DNA from: an uncultured Verrucomicrobia subdivision 3 bacterium
GTDB taxonomy: Bacteria > Verrucomicrobiota > Verrucomicrobiia > Limisphaerales > UBA11358
Assembly (NCBI GenBank): GCA_903850425.1
Contig: CAINLR010000121.1
Coordinates: 1 to 44,095, forward strand
Direction: 5' to 3'
Length of the DNA: 44,095 nt
Below, one piece after another: positions 16,135 through 22,425 of the stretch (position 1 is its first letter; each line of letters starts with the position of its first letter). The notes beneath the pieces were generated by a model, which was not told where the DNA came from, made no database searches, and was given only the letters and a program-made list of their open reading frames with translations. A program made the translations under genes and the position numbers.

Positions 16135-18171
16135 ATGAAAAAAATCATTCACGCACTCATTGTGTCCACAGCTTTTGCGGCCTCGGCACAAACCAACGTC
16201 ACCACGATTCAATTCCTGCAATTCGACGACTTGCACGCGCACCTCACGCCGCACAAGGCGCTCGTCCGCCATGGCGATCCGGCGCATCCGGACACGAACG
16301 CCTTCACCACCGTCGGCATGCGCGGCGGCATGGCGCGGCTCACCACTTTGGTCAAGCAACTGCGCGCGCAAAACACCAATTCCGTGCTGATGGTCATCGG
16401 CGACGCTTATCACGGCGGCGTCGAGGCGTCGTTCACCGACGGCAACGCCATCGTCGCGCCGCTCAACGCGCTGGGCATTGATGTCAGCGTGCCGGGTAAT
16501 TGGGATTACGCTTACGGCCCGGCGGTGTTTCGCGAACGTTACACGACGGCCGCCATTCCGCCGGCGATGCAAATGATGTTGCCAAGTTTTCCGATTCTTG
16601 CCGTCACTTACTCGAATGTCGCGGCCAATCTGACTTACGCCAAGCTCGGCCCGAAAGACACCACCGTGAACGGCAGCCAAGTGCTTCCGGCGACAATGCT
16701 CAAAACCGTTGGTGGCGTGAAGATAGGTTTCATCGGCCTCACCTCCGACATCGTGCCCGAAATGTATGCGCCGCTTTCGACAGGGTTCAACTTTTTCACC
16801 GGTCTGGCCAGTTACACGAACATCGTCAATACCCAGGCCGCCGCCCTGCGCGCCGCTGGGGCGAAAATTGTCGTGGTGATGAGCGAGTTGGGCATTCACA
16901 AAAATTTCGCAGTCGCCCAGGCCATCAATCCCGGCGCGGTGGATGTGCTGTTTTCCGCGCACACACACGAGGTCATTTACAATCCGCTGTTTTCCGCGAG
17001 CGGCGCGCTCGTCGTCGAGTCCGGCGACTCCGGTTATCTCGGCCAGATGAACGTCACCGTTTCCAACGGCGTTCCAGTCAAATTCGACTGGCAGTTGAAC
17101 ATCATCGGCGACCAAATCGCGGAAGACCCGGCGATGAAGGCGTTGGTGGACGCGGCGCGCGCGCCGTTTCTCGTGCCGAATCCGAACCTGACCGATCCGC
17201 AAGGTTATATGAATGCCAGCCCGCAAGTGCTCAATCAGCCGGTCACCAACGTCGTCGCTTTCATCACGAATTCGCTGACGCGGCAGGACGCATTGGAAAA
17301 TTCCTTCAATAATTTTTTCACCGATGCGCTGCGTGCCAAGGCGGGAACACGAATCGCAATGACTCCGGGTTTTCGCATGGAGAGCGTGGTGGGATTGAAC
17401 GGATTGAATTACGAAGACCCGTCCGTCGCCGATGGCGCGGTGACGCTGGAAGATGCGTATCGTTTTTTCCCCACGCTTTACACTTTGGCCACGGGCCAAA
17501 CGACGGGCGCGAATTTGAGCAATGTGGTCGAGCAGGCATTATCCGGAACTTTTGCGACGAATGCCTTTAGTCAGGGCGGCGGCTGGGTGGACGGGTTTTC
17601 CGGTATCGCCGTAACGCTGAATCTGACCAATGCCGATTTTCACCGCGTCCAATCCATGCGTTACACGGATGACGGCGAGCCGATTTATCCCACGGATACG
17701 ATTTCCGCTGCCGGTTGCCAGCGGCCTTTGGATGCAACGAACACGCTGTGCAGCTACACCGGATTTTCCAACGTGCAAACGTTTACCAACACCGCGACCG
17801 GCAAGGCGTGGACACCAGTGGATATGTTCATTTCCGCCGTGAGCAACAGTGCCGCCTATCCGCCACGACAAAATTTCACCGACGTGAGCGGCATGGCGCG
17901 CTGGCCGCAAGACCCGTTTGTGCAAAACTTGCAGCAAAACTACACCGCGCTGCCGTCGCCCGCGCCGACGCTTACGCTGTCGCAAACCTCGACGGGCGCA
18001 CAACTCAACGTGACCGGCCAGCCCGGACGGCTTTACACCCTGCAACATTCAGCCGATTTGCGAACATGGACTTCGCAAGGCACGAACTGGAGCCTGACAT
18101 GCACAAATGTTTTTACTGACTCGCAGGTAACCAATCAGTCGGCTGAATTCTATCGCGTTTCCACGCCGTAG
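16135..18171 (+). CDS. Exported SoxB/5'-nucleotidase-like metallophosphoesterase
   Basis: The 678-residue protein starts at MKKIIHALIVSTAFAASAQ, a signal peptide ending at ASA-Q, so it is exported. The metal-binding blocks are FDDLHAHL (residues about 27-34), GDAYHGG, GNWDYAYG (about 122-129), ELGIHKNF and SAHTHE. This is a calcineurin-type core, and its WDYAYG form resembles SoxB (HWEFTYG) more than 5'-nucleotidases (GNHEFD). A 5'-nucleotidase C-terminal-like domain follows (about 360-540), then a tail of about 60 residues (RLYTLQHSADLRTWTS to EFYRVSTP) shared with other exported proteins here. SoxB hydrolyses sulfonate from SoxYZ; no soxYZ is present, so the substrate is open. It lies behind the anti-sigma gene. 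Confidence 0.75.
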   Translation: MKKIIHALIVSTAFAASAQTNVTTIQFLQFDDLHAHLTPHKALVRHGDPAHPDTNAFTTVGMRGGMARLTTLVKQLRAQNTNSVLMVIGDAYHGGVEASFTDGNAIVAPLNALGIDVSVPGNWDYAYGPAVFRERYTTAAIPPAMQMMLPSFPILAVTYSNVAANLTYAKLGPKDTTVNGSQVLPATMLKTVGGVKIGFIGLTSDIVPEMYAPLSTGFNFFTGLASYTNIVNTQAAALRAAGAKIVVVMSELGIHKNFAVAQAINPGAVDVLFSAHTHEVIYNPLFSASGALVVESGDSGYLGQMNVTVSNGVPVKFDWQLNIIGDQIAEDPAMKALVDAARAPFLVPNPNLTDPQGYMNASPQVLNQPVTNVVAFITNSLTRQDALENSFNNFFTDALRAKAGTRIAMTPGFRMESVVGLNGLNYEDPSVADGAVTLEDAYRFFPTLYTLATGQTTGANLSNVVEQALSGTFATNAFSQGGGWVDGFSGIAVTLNLTNADFHRVQSMRYTDDGEPIYPTDTISAAGCQRPLDATNTLCSYTGFSNVQTFTNTATGKAWTPVDMFISAVSNSAAYPPRQNFTDVSGMARWPQDPFVQNLQQNYTALPSPAPTLTLSQTSTGAQLNVTGQPGRLYTLQHSADLRTWTSQGTNWSLTCTNVFTDSQVTNQSAEFYRVSTP

Positions 18172-18198
18172 CTCCTTGTTCTCGGACTGCCAGCTAAA

Positions 18199-18229
18199 AG
18201 CCCGATACTACTTCCCGTGGTGTCGGGCT
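18199..18229 (+). terminator. Possible hairpin terminator
   Basis: AGCCCGA (18199-18205) pairs with TCGGGCT (18223-18229) across a 17-base loop that can add two further pairs. No run of T follows, so termination would be weak or Rho-assisted. It sits between the SoxB-like gene and the promoter-like element at 18277. Confidence 0.35.
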
Positions 18230-18276
18230 CACGCTTTATCGGTGTCAAGATTCCAAACAGCCGCGTGGCGGATTGT

Positions 18277-18307
18277 TTGTAACTTTTCCGGCGTTCGCGG
18301 TTCGGTA
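18277..18307 (+). promoter_or_regulatory. Promoter-like element, copy 3 of 4 (ECF-type)
   Basis: TTGTAACTTTT at 18277-18287 and GGTTCGGTA at 18299-18307 match copy 2 at all but a few positions and align without gaps to the other copies. The thioredoxin start codon lies 13 bases after it. Confidence 0.6.
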
Positions 18308-18319
18308 AAGGCAGCAACG

Positions 18320-18673
18320 ATGGATTTTGCCATGAAAAAAATCATCGAACTGACGGAAACCAATTTTGAAGCCGAAGTTCTGCGCGCCACCGGCCCGGTG
18401 CTGGTGGACTTTTACGCGCCGTGGTGCGGGCCGTGCCGGATGCTCGCGCCGCTGCTGGAACAATTTGCCGTTGAATTCTCCGGCAAGGTGAAGTTTGCCA
18501 AGGTGAACATAGATGATGCCGCCGCGCTGGCGAGCGAATATGAAATCAGCAGCGTGCCAACCCTGATGGTGTTTCGCGGCGGCGAGCCGGTGGATCAGGT
18601 CGAAGGATTCTACGGCCCGCGCCCGTTCAAAGCCTGGCTGGAGAAGGCGGCAAACTTAAACGTCACCGCTTGA
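18320..18673 (+). CDS. Thioredoxin
   Basis: With the ATG at 18320 the protein has 117 residues; MKKIIEL at 18332 is an alternative, and the frame open from 18176 has no homology before that. The start at 18320 has AAAGG at a proper distance. The active site DFYAPWCGPCRMLAP and the cis-proline segment ISSVPTLMVF are typical of Trx1-like cytosolic thioredoxins. It reduces disulfides and can feed peroxiredoxins. It is followed four bases later by a DUF6132 gene, the same two parts that are fused at 8278. Confidence 0.92.
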   Translation: MDFAMKKIIELTETNFEAEVLRATGPVLVDFYAPWCGPCRMLAPLLEQFAVEFSGKVKFAKVNIDDAAALASEYEISSVPTLMVFRGGEPVDQVEGFYGPRPFKAWLEKAANLNVTA

Positions 18674-18677
18674 AACC

Positions 18678-18845
18678 ATGATTCTGCACATCATCATCGG
18701 AATAATCGTTGGCGGCGGTCTCGGCTTCGGCTGGTATAAACTCGTGGGTTGTCCCACCGGCACCTGTCCGCTCACCAGTCATCCCGTCATCACTATGATT
18801 TATGGCGCAGTTCTCGGTATGCTGGTAGCGACCAGTTTCCGTTGA
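18678..18845 (+). CDS. DUF6132-type small membrane protein
   Basis: A 55-residue frame starts at the ATG at 18678, four bases after the thioredoxin stop. It has two hydrophobic helices (ILHIIIGIIVGGGLGFGWY and VITMIYGAVLGMLVATSF) joined by a loop GCPTGTCPLTSHP with two cysteines. The loop and second helix match the N-terminal part of the fusion at 8278 (GSCKSGACSLT, GALYGAVMGLL), which supports the call. The cysteine pair on the loop suggests a membrane electron or sulfur relay that works with the adjacent thioredoxin, as inferred from the natural fusion. Confidence 0.75.
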   Translation: MILHIIIGIIVGGGLGFGWYKLVGCPTGTCPLTSHPVITMIYGAVLGMLVATSFR

Positions 18846-18855
18846 AACGATGCTT

Positions 18856-19041
18856 TCAACCTTTGCCGCAAGTCGAACAGCCGAACAAAATGTAAGCCGG
18901 ACAGAATCGAATTAAGGCGGTGAGCAACGGCACGACACCGATCCAAGCCCAAACCGGGCCGCCCAGTAACGCCCAGGCAATCAGCCCGGCACCGGCAATG
19001 AAGCGAATGACACGATCAATGGTTCCAATGTTCTTTTTCAT
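18856..19041 (-). CDS. DUF2892 (YgaP-type) membrane protein
   Basis: Read from MKKNIGTIDRVIRFIAGAGL, the 61-residue protein has the canonical DUF2892 pattern: N-x-G-x-x-DR start, a first helix, WAWIGVVPLLTALIRFCPAYILFGCSTC in the second half, with the FCP and the closing CxxC. The longer upstream frame (to 19089) is not homologous. It ends 10 bases from the end of the plus-strand DUF6132 gene and lies downstream of the Crp/Fnr gene on the same strand. A palindrome at 19076-19090 sits 34 bases before its start. Confidence 0.85.
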   Translation of the reverse strand: MKKNIGTIDRVIRFIAGAGLIAWALLGGPVWAWIGVVPLLTALIRFCPAYILFGCSTCGKG

Positions 19042-19075
19042 ACCCACGACTCTACGCGAAGCAGACGGAATTTTC

Positions 19076-19090
19076 TGTGACCAAGTCACC
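19076..19090. promoter_or_regulatory. Crp/Fnr-like palindrome
   Basis: TGTGACCAAGTCACC contains GTGAC/GTCAC arms around a 3-base centre, close to a Crp/Fnr operator but one base shorter in the spacer than the usual TGTGA-N6-TCACA. It lies between the Crp/Fnr-type gene and the DUF2892 gene, upstream of the latter. It may be the target of that regulator. Confidence 0.35.
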
Positions 19091-19113
19091 GAACCGAAAA
19101 GATTTTCCCGAAT

Positions 19114-19755
19114 TCAAGCCTGGCTGGTTTGCGTCTGAAGCGCTGCGCGGTTTAGGATTTTGATGCGCCCGCGTTTGGTTTCAATCCAGTCGGCGCTTTG
19201 CCAGCGTGCCAAAATGCGGCTAATGACTTCGCGCGCGGTGCCAATTTCCACCGCGAGACGCTGATGCGTTCCGTTCCATTCATCGCCGCTCGCGAGAAGC
19301 AGTCGTGCCAATCGCAAATCAACGCGTTCAAAGGAAGTTTCCTCCAGTCGCATCAGCACGGCGGCAAGCCGGTCGCCCAGCAATTGAAAAACGTAGTGCC
19401 GCCAAAATTCGGAGCGCGCCACCCATTCGCGAAACACCGCCGCTGGCACGGCCCAAGCGAGCACTTCTTTTTCCACTTCCGCCAGCGCGGGGAAGCCCGA
19501 CCCGCCAAGAATGCAGGAGGCCGTCAGCACACACGCTCCGCCGGGCTTGATGCGGTAGAGGGTAATTTCACGACCTTCCCGGCTGACGAGATACACCCGC
19601 ACGGTTCCCGTGATGGGAAAGGCCATGACACCCGGAGTTTCGCGCAAGGCCAGCATCTGTTTGCCGGCGGGCAAGCGCACGGTTGCGGCGGCGTCCGCAA
19701 ATTCTCTGCGTTCGGTGGCGGGTGCCCGTTGAAGCAAGGCGGGAAGAATCTTCAT
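19114..19755 (-). CDS. Crp/Fnr-family regulator with two cysteines
   Basis: The 213-residue protein, from MKILPALLQRAP, has a cyclic-nucleotide-binding-like beta roll (about 20-125) and a C-terminal winged helix-turn-helix (RLAVEIGTAREVISRILARW, about 165-185). The cAMP-contacting arginine/glutamate set is not evident. Instead GGACVLTASCILGG places cysteines at 75 and 81 in the position where related regulators near sulfur genes carry a conserved cysteine pair. Direct sensing of thiol or persulfide state is a reasonable inference. The gene diverges from a DUF2892 gene across an 88-base gap containing promoter-like copy 4, and it precedes another DUF2892 gene on its own strand. Confidence 0.8.
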   Translation of the reverse strand: MKILPALLQRAPATERREFADAAATVRLPAGKQMLALRETPGVMAFPITGTVRVYLVSREGREITLYRIKPGGACVLTASCILGGSGFPALAEVEKEVLAWAVPAAVFREWVARSEFWRHYVFQLLGDRLAAVLMRLEETSFERVDLRLARLLLASGDEWNGTHQRLAVEIGTAREVISRILARWQSADWIETKRGRIKILNRAALQTQTSQA

Positions 19756-19805
19756 TACGGGGATTAAACCGCCAAGACGCTTGGAACGCAAAGGGGAAAA
19801 TGTGT

Positions 19806-19836
19806 TTGTAACCTTTTTGCAACTGGTGGCTCGGTG
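19806..19836 (+). promoter_or_regulatory. Promoter-like element, copy 4 of 4 (ECF-type)
   Basis: TTGTAACCTTTT at 19806-19817 and GGCTCGGTG at 19828-19836 align without gaps to the other three copies. The start codon at 19844 follows after 7 bases, so any transcript is leaderless or nearly so. Confidence 0.55.
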
Positions 19837-19843
19837 TGGGTAT

Positions 19844-20077
19844 ATGAAAATGCACATGCTTATCCGCCGGTTCGCCGGCACGTTCATTCTCGCCAGCCTG
19901 CTGCTCGCGCATTACCACAGCCCAAACTGGCCTTGGTTGACCGCATTCGTTGGCTTCAACCTGCTGCAATCATCGTTTACGAATTTTTGCCCGCTGGAAA
20001 TGATGTTGAAGAAAATGGGCGTGGGCGGCTCATGCTGCAAAACCGAACAATCAGGTGACTCCTGCTGCGCCAAATGA
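19844..20077 (+). CDS. DUF2892-like membrane protein with cysteine-rich tail
   Basis: The 77-residue protein (ATG 19844; ATGs at 19850 and 19856 are alternatives) has two hydrophobic helices and the FCPLEMMLKKMG motif, in close parallel to the FCPVKNYLREHLG of the first gene at 242. The tail has two CC pairs (GGSCCKTEQSGDSCC). It belongs to the DUF2892 group and lies right behind promoter-like copy 4, divergent from the Crp/Fnr gene. The tail cysteines suggest metal or sulfane sulfur binding. It is the last gene of the redox island. Confidence 0.8.
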   Translation: MKMHMLIRRFAGTFILASLLLAHYHSPNWPWLTAFVGFNLLQSSFTNFCPLEMMLKKMGVGGSCCKTEQSGDSCCAK

Positions 20078-20149
20078 AACGACCTCTGGGCTTTCTCACA
20101 CTATGGTTCACGGTTGTGCTGGCGGTGAAACGTGAGCCAGAAAGGTAAT

Positions 20150-20238
20150 TCATAGCTCCCCAACGACTAATTCCACTTTCCTTTCGTCGCCGTCCGCGTC
20201 CGTAATTTTGACCGAGATCACGGCAGGCCCCAGTTGTT
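20150..20238 (-). pseudogene. Short C-terminal fragment of an unidentified protein
   Basis: On the minus strand the last 29 codons read GPAVISVKITDADGDERKVELVVGEL before a stop, with natural-looking strand-turn-strand composition. Upstream of this the frame runs antisense to the IS3 transposase remnant and is not credible. The break coincides with the beginning of the transposase homology, so this is probably the end of a gene cut by the insertion. The family is not recognised. Confidence 0.3.
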
Positions 20239-20239
20239 T

Positions 20240-20578
20240 GCGCGCCCCCGCACCCCCAATGACAATCCGTTCATCGAATCCGCCTTGAGCACCGTCAAAC
20301 GCGCCCCGGAGAATCCCGGGCGCTTTCTGGACAACGACCAGGCGATCGCCTACTTCAAAGGATACTTTACCTGGTATGACACGGAGCATTACCATTCGGG
20401 CATCGACTACGTCACCCCGCAGCAAGCCCATGATGGGCTGCGGCCAAGCATCGTCGAGCAACGCCGGGTAAAGAAACTTGCCCAGCGCCGCCGGCGCCGG
20501 GAAGAAAATCAAAAGCAGAAAACCGTCCCACAAGAAACCAACAATACAACAACAATGCCCGCCAACCTTGTAGCGTAA
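20240..20578 (+). mobile_element. IS3-type transposase 3' remnant
   Basis: The plus strand encodes the end of an integrase-core transposase: ARPRTPNDNPFIES carries the last glutamate of the DDE triad, followed by FLDNDQAIAYFKGYFTWYDTEHYHSGIDYVTPQQAHDG, the typical closing block (rve_3), and a basic tail. Everything before the final catalytic residue is missing, including the helix-turn-helix part and the first two aspartates, so it is inactive. No terminal inverted repeats or target duplication were recognised. It marks a recombination site between the redox island and the tRNA. Confidence 0.8.
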
Positions 20579-20728
20579 TTAAACCGCGCTTGAGGTCATT
20601 GATTCAAAAACGCGCCGTTTGTTTGGTGTCATTAAGTGCCAAGTTTAGTGCCACGAAGTGCTGTGTCAAGTCCGGTTTCATGCCGTGCAACTCTTGCCAA
20701 CTCGGGTTTGGAAATTATGCGTAGAAAT

Positions 20729-20757
20729 GAAAAATCCCCTGTGTTTAGCAGGGGATT
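20729..20757 (-). terminator. Intrinsic terminator of the tRNA-Ala transcript
   Basis: AATCCCCTG (20733-20741) and CAGGGGATT (20749-20757) form a 9-bp stem with a 7-base loop. On the minus strand the stem is followed directly by a run of T (complement of the A's at 20729-20734), as expected for an intrinsic terminator 35 bases after the tRNA. Confidence 0.8.
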
Positions 20758-20791
20758 GTATTAATTTGCCACCGAATCTTGAATGATTGGA

Positions 20792-20867
20792 TGGTGGAGC
20801 CTAGGGGGTTCGAACCCCTGACCTTCTCATTGCGAACGAGACGCTCTACCAACTGAGCTAAGGCCCC
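20792..20867 (-). tRNA. tRNA-Ala (anticodon CGC)
   Basis: The minus strand folds as a complete cloverleaf: acceptor GGGGCCT pairing with AGGCTCC (one G-U), D arm GCTCAGTTGGTAGAGC, anticodon stem TCTCG/TGAGA with loop TTCGCAA, so anticodon CGC (alanine, codon GCG), and T arm with GGTTCGAACC. The 3' CCA is encoded (20792-20794). The mature part without CCA is 20795-20867. An intrinsic terminator follows. A decayed integrase lies on the other side, beyond the 5' end. Confidence 0.95.
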
Positions 20868-20919
20868 ATCCAGTTTATTTACAATCGCTTACGGCGTTTT
20901 TGCACAGCAACGCAAGGCA

Positions 20920-21300
20920 ATGATACTCCCATTTGTCACCCCCTATACTCATTGCGTGGCTACCAACCAGCAACAAAGCACTAGGCAACTTTTGGAGAAG
21001 ATTCAAAATTTTCCGTGTCTCTATCGTCATACGCTTAACGAGGCATATTATGGAATAAAAAAAATCTCTAGCAAGCGCAAAGAGCATAGCCTTCAAACCA
21101 CGGGCAGGAAAATTGCCGAGCGCAAACTTGCCGAGTAGGTCAAGAATCTGGACAAGCTTGATTCTACTGCAGAAAAGACGACCCTGAGACAGTTGCTTGC
21201 CAAGTTTGTCGCAAGTCGGTTGGGCAAAACCATCACCACTAACAAGGGCAACAGCAACAGGAAAAAAAATCGGACGCGAATTTGTTCCGTCGTTAGGGGC
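20920..21300 (+). pseudogene. Decayed site-specific integrase (N-terminal part)
   Basis: From about 20956 the plus strand reads an N-terminal integrase-like sequence: RQLLEKIQNFPCLYRHTLNEAYYGIKK, KRKEHSLQTTGRKIAERKLAE, then a TAG stop at 21136, then VKNLDKLDSTAEKTTLRQLLAKFVASR in the same frame. This pattern matches the AP2/SAM-like arm-binding start of tyrosine recombinases seen in Verrucomicrobia. The stop lies where a tryptophan (TGG) is expected. Similarity fades after about 21240, and no catalytic Arg-His-Arg-Tyr domain follows, so the gene is dead. The family call rests on the arm-binding region only. Confidence 0.6.
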
Positions 21301-21560
21301 ACTTTTTTACAGACACGATAACAATTTACTGAAAGCAGTCTCTCGCGCCAAGAAATTGCCCGTCATCTTTTTATGGACGATGGAAAAATGAAACGTCACC
21401 CAAGCTTATTTGGGATATGCCGCCAGAAATTCGTAACATAGTCAGGCGCGTCATATCCAAGAAAATACGAGTTCTGAAATTTTAAATTCCGCGTGGATCT
21501 TTCCCGTCAATACGTCCAACGCAGTATCTCAAGCGCGATCAATCAATTCATCCGAAATCC
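21301..21560. other. Decayed intergenic region
   Basis: These 260 bases hold no credible gene. The start may still be the remains of the integrase, in shifting frames with several stops. The rest is AT-richer sequence leading to the regulatory element at 21561. Confidence 0.5.
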
Positions 21561-21578
21561 GTCATCGCTTCGGACGAT
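21561..21578 (+). promoter_or_regulatory. 18-bp regulatory element, copy A
   Basis: GTCATCGCTTCGGACGAT matches the elements at 35198 (minus strand), 38584 and 42626 at nearly all positions (consensus RTCATCSCTTYGGACGAT). The outer parts form an imperfect inverted repeat (ATCRTCS, 4 bases, GGACGAT). It ends 36 bases before the pseudopilin start codon. An operator or activator site for the sulfatase locus is the likely role. Confidence 0.55.
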
Positions 21579-21614
21579 GGACGCACGGTTCAGGCTGTCT
21601 TAAAATTAGAAGCT

Positions 21615-22424
21615 ATGAAAATGAAATCTTTGAACCCAAAACATTTCAATTTTTCTCGGCGAAATGCCTTCACTTTGATTGAGCTTTTGGTGGTCATCGC
21701 CATCATCGCCATTTTGGCAGCGATGCTGTTGCCAGCGCTTTCGAAAGCCAAGGAATCCAGCAAACGCGCGGTCTGCAAGTCTAACATGCGGCAGATGACG
21801 ATGGGCATTCTCATGTATGCGAGCGACAATCGGGAAACCTTTCCGGTCAGCGAATCGCATCTGGCGTGGGTGCCTTTGAACATTTACACATATTTTGTTT
21901 CGACGCTGCGCATGGGCACCAACTCGCTCCAATGTCCCAATTATGCGAATTTCGAAGATCCAAACTACGCCAACAGCATCGGGATGATCGTGGTGGATCA
22001 GGCCGGCAATCGCGGCCGCTTAGGCTATTACGCGCTGTGGGGATTGAATACCACGACCGATTTGCGTCCGCGTGAGCTGAGCTATGGCACGCAGCCCGCT
22101 CCTTGGGATTCTGCGAGAAAAACCACGGAAAAAACCACTCCTTATTCCGCGCTGATGGCCGACATCAGTGAGCAAGGTTCCGGCACCGCGATCAAATATT
22201 CACGGACCCCGCATACAAAATCAGGGCTGCGCTCGAGTCCTAACAACACGTTTCCGCCGCCGATTTCCTTGGGCATGGAGGGAAATGATGTCGGCAATTT
22301 GGATGGTTCTGTGCAATGGAAAAAAGCCGTCACCGCGTTGCCGCATACAGTCAGCTCGTTCAGCGATCCAGCAAACCCCGCGCAGTCCGATTTTTTTCAA
22401 ACCACGATCCAAGGATATTGGTAA
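21615..22424 (+). CDS. Pseudopilin-like protein (type II secretion/type IV pilin N-terminus)
   Basis: The 269-residue protein has the prepilin peptidase signature [28 protein letters not shown] (residues 15-41), with the conserved glutamate at +5 after the processed phenylalanine. The rest is an extended globular domain of the type found in the many verrucomicrobial and planctomycetal pseudopilins ([43 protein letters not shown] near the end). Such proteins assemble at the inner membrane with type II secretion-like machinery. It is the first gene behind element copy A, and its stop overlaps the GTG start of the giant sulfatase fusion, so the two are probably translated as a pair. Confidence 0.9.
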   Translation: MKMKSLNPKHFNFSRRNAFTLIELLVVIAIIAILAAMLLPALSKAKESSKRAVCKSNMRQMTMGILMYASDNRETFPVSESHLAWVPLNIYTYFVSTLRMGTNSLQCPNYANFEDPNYANSIGMIVVDQAGNRGRLGYYALWGLNTTTDLRPRELSYGTQPAPWDSARKTTEKTTPYSALMADISEQGSGTAIKYSRTPHTKSGLRSSPNNTFPPPISLGMEGNDVGNLDGSVQWKKAVTALPHTVSSFSDPANPAQSDFFQTTIQGYW

Positions 22425-22425
22425 T

